Source: Flavobacteria bacterium RIFCSPLOWO2_12_FULL_31_7 (GTDB lineage Bacteria > Bacteroidota > Bacteroidia > Flavobacteriales > Flavobacteriaceae). Taken from it: a stretch of 8,182 bases of DNA. This document shows, one piece after another, positions 1-5,404 of this stretch. Position 1 is the stretch's first letter; every line of letters starts with the position of its first letter. Made by a program: the position numbers and the translations under genes. Below the pieces are notes generated by a model. The model had not been told where the DNA came from. It did no database searches and saw only the letters and a program-made list of their open reading frames with translations. The stretch spans positions 1-8,182 of the forward strand of contig MGWJ01000059.1 in the NCBI GenBank assembly GCA_001800945.1, given 5' to 3'.

Positions 1-24
1 TGTAATTTCCATTTTATTTCAAAT

Positions 25-50
25 AAAAAAATCCCGAAAAATTCGGGATT
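25..50 (-). terminator. Rho-independent terminator
   Basis: A perfect 9-bp stem, AATCCCGAA (30-38) and TTCGGGATT (42-50), closes a 3-nt loop. On the minus strand it is followed directly by a run of T (complement of 25-30). It ends the candidate small RNA and/or the SDR transcript. The plus-strand side has no comparable T run, so minus-strand use is favoured. Confidence 0.8.
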
Positions 51-133
51 TACTAATTTATGTATAAAACACAGTAATCCCTAGCGAAAAGAATTCCACC
101 AAGTTGCTACCGTATTTAATTTGTTTTCTAACA
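25..133 (-). ncRNA. Candidate small non-coding RNA (unassigned)
   Basis: The minus strand downstream of the SDR stop codon has the parts of a stand-alone small RNA gene: a -7 promoter motif at 147-140, a transcript of about 100 nt starting near 133, and an intrinsic terminator at 50-25. The ends are complementary: TACTAAT (139-133) can pair with ATTAGTA (57-51), AAAACA (127-122) with TGTTTT (71-66), and CGGTA (112-108) with TACTG (76-72, one G-U). This gives a long closing stem with an asymmetric internal loop and an apical region at about 107-77. The first stem lies partly at or before the expected start site, so its role depends on the real transcript end. No convincing ORF lies on this strand here. 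A 6S-like RNA or another flavobacterial RNA family (6S-Flavo and Flavo-1 exist in Rfam) is possible, but I cannot recall their consensus well enough to assign it. It could instead be the 3' UTR of the SDR gene. Confidence 0.4.
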
Positions 134-139
134 TTAGTA

Positions 140-147
140 CAAATATA
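140..147 (-). promoter_or_regulatory. Bacteroidota -7 promoter motif for the candidate sRNA
   Basis: TATATTTG on the minus strand fits the Bacteroidota sigma-A -7 consensus TAnnTTTG. It lies 9 nt beyond the SDR stop codon. No good TTTG -33 element is visible about 19 nt upstream (the bases there lie in the SDR 3' end), so the call rests on the -7 box alone. A start site near 133 would follow. Confidence 0.35.
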
Positions 148-155
148 TAAAATAT

Positions 156-839
156 TTAATAACTTAAACTCACTAAACCATTATCTTGAACAATTATTTG
201 TCCTGTTATCCCGTTTGAATCTTCAGAAAGTAAAAAACAAGCTGTTTTGGAAACATCAGTTGGATTTAAAATTCTTTTTAACGGATGTTTTGCAATCATA
301 TTTTCTCTAATTTGGTCCGAACGAAGAATTCCAGCTGCTAATGGCGTGTCAATTAATGATGGCGCTATGGCGTTGACTCTAATTTTCGGAGCAAATTCGG
401 CCGCTAAACTTTTCACTAAACCTTCTACGGCACCTTTTGCAGCGGCAATACTTGCGTGATATGGCATTCCTGATTGCACGGCAACCGTACTAAATAGCAC
501 CACACTTGCTTGTTCTGTTTTTTTTAAGGTTGGTAAATAATATTGAAACGCTTTTAAAGCTCCGAAAAAATTCACGTTTAAATCGGCATTAAAATCTTCT
601 AAACTTAAGCGATTAAATGGTTTCAAATTGATACTTCCTAAACAATACACCAAACCATCAATCGCTTCGATTGTAGGCAATTCATCTGTTAATGCATCTA
701 ATTGATACCAACTTCCGTTAAATGAATATGTTGGTTCAGAACGAGAAATGACATGACAAAAATTTCCTTTTTCGGATAATTCTTTTACAATTTGTTCGCC
801 AACACCTTTACTTCCGCCAATGATTAAGTAGTTTTTCAT
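156..839 (-). CDS. SDR-family oxidoreductase lacking the catalytic tyrosine
   Basis: A 227-residue protein with a short-chain dehydrogenase/reductase Rossmann fold; the length is normal for a classical SDR. The dinucleotide-binding glycine motif is GGSKGVG (residues 8-14). The usual NNAG is replaced by YCLGS (65-69). NVNFFG (88-93) carries the structural Asn, and the active-site Ser is probably S117 in FSTVAV. The YxxxK active site aligns to IAAAK (131-135): Lys135 is kept but the catalytic Tyr is Ile131. The C-terminal part (IRVNAIAPSLIDTP, and GITGQIIVQDNG near the end) is typical SDR. The substrate is unknown, and normal keto-reductase chemistry is doubtful. The ATG at 839 places the glycine motif correctly close to the N-terminus. 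The gene lies 152 nt downstream of aarF on the same strand, with repeat copy A between, and could be the last gene of that unit. Confidence 0.9.
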   Translation of the reverse strand: MKNYLIIGGSKGVGEQIVKELSEKGNFCHVISRSEPTYSFNGSWYQLDALTDELPTIEAIDGLVYCLGSINLKPFNRLSLEDFNADLNVNFFGALKAFQYYLPTLKKTEQASVVLFSTVAVQSGMPYHASIAAAKGAVEGLVKSLAAEFAPKIRVNAIAPSLIDTPLAAGILRSDQIRENMIAKHPLKRILNPTDVSKTACFLLSEDSNGITGQIIVQDNGLVSLSY

Positions 840-857
840 AGATATTATATTTTTTTG

Positions 858-950
858 GCCACGAATTCACAATTTTTTTAAAATTTTATTTGATTTAATT
901 CGAATTTTTCGTCAATGACGAACAAATTATACAATTCGATAATTCGTGGT
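858..950. repeat. Dispersed palindromic intergenic repeat, copy A
   Basis: A 93-bp element between the SDR and aarF genes. It begins GCCACGAATTCACAA and ends ATAATTCGTGGT, so its tips are inverted repeats. Its interior shares the ordered blocks ATTCGAATT, ATGA/GAACAAATT and AATTCGA with copy B at 3126-3232, so the two are true relatives in the same orientation. It ends 18 nt from the SDR start codon and therefore occupies the SDR upstream region; no clear promoter box is visible there. In RNA it could form a hairpin that weakens read-through from aarF. Confidence 0.7.
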
Positions 951-991
951 GAAACAATTAAGCAATAATTTTAATTATAAAGTTAATGTTG

Positions 992-2305
992 TTATACTAA
1001 TTTTAAATATTTTTCAAAATCGTTAATTTTCACTTTTGCCTTGATTTCAAACATCAAACTGTAAAGTCCGAAAAAAGTACGATTTACATAGATGAAATGT
1101 TTAGAACCTCTGTTTCCGTTCATTTTTCTTAACGTTTTATCGCTGGCAAATTTTTCACTCAAGGCTGCAATTTGAGCTTGGAATTCGGGTTGTGCGAAAT
1201 CAAAAACATCTGACTGAATAGGTTGTGTGAATACACTTAATAATTCATGAAACATATTGGTAAAAAATTCTAATTCTTTTGGAGAATCAGTCTTTTTTAG
1301 AATTTCTAATTCGAATAATTTTTTGGTAAAATAATCCATATCTTTTAATGATTCTGGTGTAGAAACTTCAAAATACGGCACATAAAAATCATTTGGAATT
1401 TCTTTCATACAGCCAAAATCTATGGCAATTAAGTTGTTATTTTTGTCCACTAAAAAATTCCCAGGATGTGGATCGGCGTGAAATTTTTTCAATTGGTGAA
1501 TTTGGTACATGTAGAAATTCCACAAAGTTTGTCCTACTTTATCACGTTGTTCTTGAGAAGCATTGCTTGAACAAAACTCAGACAAATGAATTCCGTTCAT
1601 CCAATCCATGGTGATGATTTTGTCTGATGAAAATTCAGGATAATAATGGGGAAATAGTAAATTATCAATTTTCTCACAATCCTCAATGACTTTCATCGAT
1701 TGCGAAATTTCTAATTTATAATCCGTTTCTTCTGTTAATTTATCTTCAACTTCTTGAAAATACTCATCTGAAGTGCCTTGTAAATTGAACATTCTGATAG
1801 CAATGGGTTTCACTAAAGCAATATCAGAACTAATACTTTCACGAATTCCTGGATATTGAATTTTAACCGCTAATTCTTTTCCGTTTTTTTTCGCTTTATG
1901 AACTTGACCAATACTGGCGGCATTTATCGAATCTGGAGAAAAACTATCGAATAATTCTTCCGGATATTGTTTAAAATACGTTTTGAATGTTTTTCGAACC
2001 AAAGGAGCAGATAATGGCGGAACAGAAAACTGCGACAATGAAAATTTATCCACATAAGATTGTGGTAATAAGTTTTTTTCCATGCTTAGCATTTGTGCTA
2101 CTTTTAGTGCGCTTCCTTTTAATTCTTTTAACCCATCATAAATATCTGAAGCATTATTTTCGTGTAATTTATCTTTTGTTAAAGACGGATTTACAACTTT
2201 TTCGCCATAATATTTTAGGTAATTTCCTCCAACTTTCACTCCAGTGGTAACCAATTTTGTTACACGCTCCATTTTTCCGGTTGGAATACTGTCTATTTTT
2301 TTCAT
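992..2305 (-). CDS. ABC1/AarF/UbiB-family atypical kinase
   Basis: A 437-residue member of the ABC1 (UbiB/ADCK) protein-kinase-like family. All hallmarks appear in order: the N-terminal KxGQ motif as KVAQ (residues 68-71, Gly replaced by Ala70), the Ala-rich nucleotide loop NAASIGQVH (128-136), the Lys of LAVKIQYPG (K148), the ExD-type segment EETDYKLE (192-199), the hinge-like MDWMNGIHL (233-241), the catalytic HADPHPGN (276-283) and the metal-binding DFG (296-298). Family members act as ATPases or small-molecule kinases that support isoprenoid-quinone synthesis (UbiB, Coq8). The role in a menaquinone-using flavobacterium is not established here. No C-terminal membrane helices of the UbiB type are obvious. 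It begins 15 nt after the TetR-like stop codon, so the two are in one operon. I give no symbol because the family has several paralogous names. Confidence 0.92.
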   Translation of the reverse strand: MKKIDSIPTGKMERVTKLVTTGVKVGGNYLKYYGEKVVNPSLTKDKLHENNASDIYDGLKELKGSALKVAQMLSMEKNLLPQSYVDKFSLSQFSVPPLSAPLVRKTFKTYFKQYPEELFDSFSPDSINAASIGQVHKAKKNGKELAVKIQYPGIRESISSDIALVKPIAIRMFNLQGTSDEYFQEVEDKLTEETDYKLEISQSMKVIEDCEKIDNLLFPHYYPEFSSDKIITMDWMNGIHLSEFCSSNASQEQRDKVGQTLWNFYMYQIHQLKKFHADPHPGNFLVDKNNNLIAIDFGCMKEIPNDFYVPYFEVSTPESLKDMDYFTKKLFELEILKKTDSPKELEFFTNMFHELLSVFTQPIQSDVFDFAQPEFQAQIAALSEKFASDKTLRKMNGNRGSKHFIYVNRTFFGLYSLMFEIKAKVKINDFEKYLKLV

Positions 2306-2320
2306 TATTTTTTATTGAAT

Positions 2321-2998
2321 TTATGATTTGGAAAACATGCCATTCATTTGTTCTTTCCATAAAAATTTTCCAAAATCAACAATACTTTGAGTTGGAATAT
2401 TGTAGGCTAAATCGAAACTTGCTTTTACTGATTTTTCTATGAAAACATCTGTTTTTTCAAAATTTGGAGATTCATCATTCATCCAAAAATTAAATATTGA
2501 AAGAAATTGCAACCAAGATGCTTCTTGCAACACTTTATCTTGAATTTTCACTACCGTTTCTTGCTCTATTTTAATTGGTTTTTCTAAAATAGTTAAGGCA
2601 TAATCCAAATATACTTCACGAAGTCTCGATAACTTCCCTAAGTTTTTCATTGGATTTTTGTCTTGTTTTAATAAGTAAATTACAAAACTTCTGTTTGCCG
2701 TTGCCATTTCGAAAAAAGTAAAATAAAAAGCTGATAACTTATCTGCACTTTCATACGATTGATAGGCTTCGTTTTTTTCTAATAGTTCTAAACTGTAAGC
2801 AAACATCGAAACAAAATATTGCTTTTCTAAAAACTCAAAAGAAGCAAAAAACTGGTAAAAATCGCTTTCTTCCATTGCGTTTTGCTTGACAAATTCATAA
2901 ACCGAATTTGGTTTTTTCCCATGTGTTAAACAATAATCTGTGTATGCAGAAACAATTAAATCTTCTGTAATTACTTTCTTTTTTTTTGGTGCAGCCAT
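2321..2998 (-). CDS. TetR/AcrR-like regulator with degenerate N-terminal HTH
   Basis: A 225-residue, largely helical protein. The N-terminal part (about residues 8-62) follows the TetR HTH pattern: one helix (EDLIVSAYTDYC), a second (SVYEFVKQNAM), then a recognition-helix region ending FYQFFASFEFLEK, which mirrors the TetR signature LYxYFxSKExLL. The turn is poorly conserved, so DNA binding is uncertain. The remainder resembles a TetR-type ligand/dimerisation domain. I chose the ATG at 2998 over an upstream in-frame ATG at 3052, because the longer form would add an 18-residue hydrophobic stretch and span the -7 promoter box at 3027-3020. The start is followed by Lys codons on a run of nine A. 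It is the first gene of the operon with the ABC1 kinase, which suggests autoregulation or control of the kinase. Confidence 0.8.
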   Translation of the reverse strand: MAAPKKKKVITEDLIVSAYTDYCLTHGKKPNSVYEFVKQNAMEESDFYQFFASFEFLEKQYFVSMFAYSLELLEKNEAYQSYESADKLSAFYFTFFEMATANRSFVIYLLKQDKNPMKNLGKLSRLREVYLDYALTILEKPIKIEQETVVKIQDKVLQEASWLQFLSIFNFWMNDESPNFEKTDVFIEKSVKASFDLAYNIPTQSIVDFGKFLWKEQMNGMFSKS

Positions 2999-3019
2999 AA
3001 TATTCAAAATTTTGTTTAA

Positions 3020-3027
3020 CAAATATA
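3020..3027 (-). promoter_or_regulatory. -7 promoter box of the TetR-like/ABC1 kinase operon
   Basis: TATATTTG on the minus strand matches TAnnTTTG exactly and lies 21 nt before the chosen ATG, implying a leader of roughly 15 nt. Weak -33 candidates ATTG occur with spacers of 16 and 22 nt. The box lies inside the longer possible reading frame, which supports the shorter start at 2998. Confidence 0.5.
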
Positions 3028-3125
3028 CTAAAAAAGTAAACAGCAATATCAATATTAACTTAAATTTATCTATTTAAGAATTGTTTTAATTTATTAAGAA
3101 AAATGATTTAGAAAAATATAGTTTA

Positions 3126-3232
3126 GCCACGAATCCACAAATTAATTTTATAACCATTCGAATTATTTCGAAATATCATCGCAGATGAACAAATTTAAAA
3201 TTCAAAAAAAAAATAATTCGAGAATTCGTGGC
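3126..3232. repeat. Dispersed palindromic intergenic repeat, copy B
   Basis: A 107-bp element in the 313-base divergent gap between the TetR-like gene and gldA. Its 9-bp tips, GCCACGAAT (3126-3134) and ATTCGTGGC (3224-3232), are perfect inverted repeats, and the pairing continues imperfectly for about ten more bases. It is related to copy A at 858-950, and the two bracket the TetR-like/ABC1 kinase operon. It also contains CGCAGATGAACAAATT. It has no coding potential and no transposase nearby. The rest of the gap holds the two divergent promoters and nothing else that I can see. Confidence 0.75.
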
Positions 3233-3289
3233 AAGCACATAAAAATCAATAAAAATTAAATTATTTATATCCAACTCCTATTATTTTAT

Positions 3290-3297
3290 TATTTTTG
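3290..3297 (+). promoter_or_regulatory. -7 promoter box of gldA
   Basis: TATTTTTG matches TAnnTTTG and lies 14 nt before the gldA ATG, which would give a very short leader of about 10 nt. No convincing TTTG -33 element is present about 19 nt upstream, so the promoter may be weak or rely on an activator. Confidence 0.45.
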
Positions 3298-3311
3298 TTA
3301 AAAACAAGAAT

Positions 3312-3998
3312 ATGTCAATAGAAGTAAAAAATATTACCAAAACTTACGGAAGTCAAAAAGCGTTAGATAACGTAAGTTTTTCTGTAAACAAAGGCGAAAT
3401 TGTAGGTTTTTTAGGTCCGAATGGCGCTGGAAAATCAACATTAATGAAAATATTGACAACTTATTTAACGGCTGATAAAGGTGAAGCCAATGTTAATGGT
3501 TTTGACATTACTACTGCACCAAAAAACGTACAACAATCGGTTGGTTATTTGCCGGAACACAATCCTTTGTATTTGGATTTATATGTTCGTGAGTATTTAG
3601 AATTTAGTGCGGATGTTCATAAAACAAACAAAACTCGTATTCAAGAAGTAATTGAATTGACTGGCTTAACTCCGGAATGTCATAAAAAAATTGGCGAACT
3701 TTCTAAAGGTTACCGTCAGCGTGTAGGTTTAGCTACAGCTTTACTTCACAATCCAGATGTATTGATTTTAGACGAACCCACAACTGGTTTAGATCCGAAC
3801 CAATTAGTGGAAATTAGAGAATTAATAAAAAATATTGGTAAAGACAAAACCGTATTTTTATCTACACATATTATGCAAGAAGTGGAAGCTATTTGCGACA
3901 GAATTATCATTATTCACAAAGGAAAAATTGTAGAAGACGCTCAAATTTCAGACTTAGGAAATAATTTAGAAAAAGTTTTTAGAGAAAAAACAAAATAA
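3312..3998 (+). CDS. gldA: GldA-like gliding-motility ABC transporter ATP-binding protein, shortened
   Basis: A 228-residue ABC ATPase. Walker A is GPNGAGKST (residues 35-43), the Q-loop region reads GYLPEH (78-83), the signature is LSKGYRQR (130-137), Walker B plus Glu is LILDEPTTGLDP (151-162), and the H-loop is STHIMQEVE (184-192). The wording of the whole NBD closely matches flavobacterial GldA, the ATPase partner of membrane proteins GldF/GldG in gliding motility; those partners are not in this window. From memory, family members are near 300 residues, with a C-terminal domain of about 70 residues before a terminal LExVFREITK-like tail. Here the tail (LEKVFREKTK, 219-228) follows directly after KGKIVEDAQISDL, so the accessory domain seems cleanly absent. 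The catalytic core is intact, so ATPase activity is expected. It is monocistronic. Confidence 0.85.
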   Translation: MSIEVKNITKTYGSQKALDNVSFSVNKGEIVGFLGPNGAGKSTLMKILTTYLTADKGEANVNGFDITTAPKNVQQSVGYLPEHNPLYLDLYVREYLEFSADVHKTNKTRIQEVIELTGLTPECHKKIGELSKGYRQRVGLATALLHNPDVLILDEPTTGLDPNQLVEIRELIKNIGKDKTVFLSTHIMQEVEAICDRIIIIHKGKIVEDAQISDLGNNLEKVFREKTK

Positions 3999-4006
3999 TA
4001 TTGATT

Positions 4007-4034
4007 TAAGAATTAGACCCTATGTTAATTCTTA
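4007..4034 (+). other. AT-rich hairpin just after gldA
   Basis: TAAGAATTA (4007-4015) and TAATTCTTA (4026-4034) form a 9-bp stem with a 10-nt loop, starting 9 nt after the gldA stop codon. No T run follows, so it is not a standard intrinsic terminator. It may protect the mRNA 3' end or assist termination at the next hairpin. Confidence 0.3.
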
Positions 4035-4070
4035 TAATCTAATTCAACATCAATCATTTGAATAGTTTGC

Positions 4071-4106
4071 AAAAAAAATCTCTTCATAAATTTACGAAGA
4101 GATTTT
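4071..4106. terminator. Bidirectional intrinsic terminator between convergent genes
   Basis: A perfect 11-bp stem, AAAATCTCTTC (4075-4085) and GAAGAGATTTT (4096-4106), encloses a 10-nt loop. On the minus strand it ends in eight T (complement of 4071-4078), which is strong termination for the interrupted gene at 4525-4130. On the plus strand only four T end the stem, still plausible for gldA. Confidence 0.75.
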
Positions 4107-4129
4107 AAAACAATTAACACAGTACTAGT

Positions 4130-4525
4130 TTAATTTCTTTCTTGATATGTTACATATCTGTTTCTTAATCTAGTGAAATCATTATATAATTCAGCAATTG
4201 TAATATCAGACAGTTTAACATCTAATACTTGACTGTAAATCAAATCTTCTTCTGTTAGTCCGTATTTTTTAATTGATGTTTTTAGGGTTTTTACGGCCAT
4301 TTTTGTATCGTTATTTTTATAATAACAATTAGCAAATTCAAAATACACTTCTTTTAAATCTTCATTTTTAGCTAATTTCACTTAAGCTTTATAGGATTTA
4401 ATAGCGGCATTATAATCTTTATCTAGAGCAAATTGCCTCGCTTCTTTCAAAAGTAAATCTTTGTCTTTTGCAATAGTTACTTGACCTACAAATAACATAA
4501 CGAATAGGAAGATAATTTTTTTCAT
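4130..4525 (-). pseudogene. Small exported TPR-like protein, interrupted by in-frame TAA
   Basis: Read from ATG 4525 the frame gives a signal peptide (MKKIIFLFVMLFVGQVTIA) and a helical TPR-like body, but codon 48 is TAA (4384-4382). After it the same frame continues for 83 codons to a normal stop at 4130. The full 131-codon product would be a paralog of the 147-residue protein at 5257-4814: both share a DYNAAIKSY/NYNQAIKEY repeat helix, KLxKNE, LKxxYFExANCY and a YGxTxEDL segment. In the alignment the TAA falls where the sister has Tyr (YVSYIKL against YKA-stop-VKL), so a single change in a Tyr codon explains it. A GTG directly follows the stop and could allow re-initiation of an 83-residue fragment without export signal. 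The promoter and terminator look intact, which suggests a recent lesion or a sequencing error. Function unknown. Confidence 0.8.
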
Positions 4526-4554
4526 AATGCACGAGGATTATTGGATTACATTCT

Positions 4555-4586
4555 TAAAGTTAAAAATATAATTCCAATTCGCCAAA
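4555..4586 (-). promoter_or_regulatory. Promoter of the interrupted TPR-like gene
   Basis: On the minus strand TTTG (4586-4583) and TAACTTTA (4562-4555) are separated by 20 nt, fitting the Bacteroidota TTTG/TAnnTTTG layout with one mismatch in the -7 box. The start codon at 4525 is 29 nt downstream of the -7 box. Confidence 0.45.
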
Positions 4587-4750
4587 CATGAAACCTCCTA
4601 AAAGTCCTATTTATAGAGATTGAAGCATTGTATTTTACAACATATACTAACTATTCGTCAATATTATTAGTTATAATTTTCTGTTTTTACATAAAAATTA
4701 ACATATCAAGTAAAATCACAACAATATGATAAAAATTCGGTTTGAATAAA

Positions 4751-4797
4751 AAAACAAAAAAGCCTCATTAAATTCTTACAAACTTAATGAGGCTTTT
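4751..4797 (-). terminator. Strong intrinsic terminator
   Basis: A perfect 14-bp stem, AAAAGCCTCATTAA (4758-4771) and TTAATGAGGCTTTT (4784-4797), closes a 12-nt loop. The minus strand then runs into a T-rich tail (complement of 4751-4761). It lies 17 nt beyond the stop codon of the 147-residue TPR-like gene, so that gene is transcribed separately from its paralog. Confidence 0.9.
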
Positions 4798-4813
4798 GAA
4801 ATTAAAACAAATT

Positions 4814-5257
4814 TTACTTTGTTTTTAACTCCACGGTGTTATTTTCCACGTAAATATCTACATTATTTAGTCGTTTTACAAACTGTTTTCTTAAGGCAGT
4901 ATATTCTGGAAAAATATCAGCCCAAGCGACTTCAAATAATTTTTTATCTAAAATAGTACTCTTTTCTAAATCTTCTTTAGTAGCGCCATATCTTGAAATG
5001 GTTTCTTTAATCACTTTAAACGCCATAAAATTATTTTTGTTTAGAAAATAACAATTGGCAACTTCAAAATAAATATCTTTTAAATTGACTGCTTCGTTTT
5101 TAAATAACTTAATATAAGAAACATATTCTTTTATAGCTTGATTATAATTTTTACTATCTTTTAATTCTCTAGCACGATTTAAAACTTCATCTCTATCATT
5201 TGAAAATCCATATTGAAACGATAAACTCAATATTAAAACTAGTATAATTCTTTTCAT
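4814..5257 (-). CDS. Small exported TPR-like protein of unknown function
   Basis: A 147-residue protein. The N-terminus MKRIILVLILSLSFQYGFS is a typical Sec signal peptide (Lys-Arg, hydrophobic core, small residues before a likely cleavage near residue 19), so the product is probably periplasmic or surface-associated. There is no lipobox Cys. The mature part is helical, with a TPR-like pair: DEVLNRARELKDSKNYNQAIKEY and then, after a linker, DIYFEVANCYFLNKNNFMAFKVIKETI. A third helical region ends in EYTALRKQFVKRL. Such repeats usually mediate protein contacts; no enzyme motif is visible. It is the intact sister of the interrupted gene downstream. The upstream 147 bases carry only a weak -7-like TATTTTCG (5291-5284). 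I do not recognise a named family. Confidence 0.8.
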   Translation of the reverse strand: MKRIILVLILSLSFQYGFSNDRDEVLNRARELKDSKNYNQAIKEYVSYIKLFKNEAVNLKDIYFEVANCYFLNKNNFMAFKVIKETISRYGATKEDLEKSTILDKKLFEVAWADIFPEYTALRKQFVKRLNNVDIYVENNTVELKTK

Positions 5258-5404
5258 GATGTTGTATTTTTAATTAACAGCCACGAAAATAACTAAATCC
5301 ATAAATCAACAATAATTTAATCGTTATAAAGCTTAAAAAATCGCCAAAAAACACATCTCAACTAACTATAAATCAACATATTAAATTAAAAATAAATTGA
5401 ATTA

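Noticed and set aside
91..98. TTCCACCA on the plus strand, reminiscent of a tRNA or tmRNA 3' end.
   Set aside because: No acceptor stem or T-arm (GTTCGA-type loop) can be found upstream, and the signals for transcription lie on the minus strand.
2999..3052. N-terminal extension of the TetR-like gene to an ATG at 3052, giving a hydrophobic 18-residue leader.
   Set aside because: A membrane leader does not fit a TetR-type protein, and the stretch contains an exact -7 promoter box for the shorter start.
4526..4813. Possible small gene or RNA between the two TPR-like paralogs.
   Set aside because: Beyond one promoter and one terminator, each assignable to a neighbouring gene, the stretch shows no ORF with plausible start and composition and no other stable hairpin.
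5280..5287. GCCACGAA upstream of the 147-residue TPR-like gene, resembling the tip of the dispersed repeat.
   Set aside because: Only eight bases match, no opposite arm or internal blocks follow, so it may be a decayed half copy or chance; not enough to annotate.
5301..5378. Direct repeat ATAAATCAACA at 5301-5311 and 5368-5378.
   Set aside because: Eleven AT-rich bases repeated once in an AT-rich intergenic region are expected by chance, and no structure or gene context supports a function.
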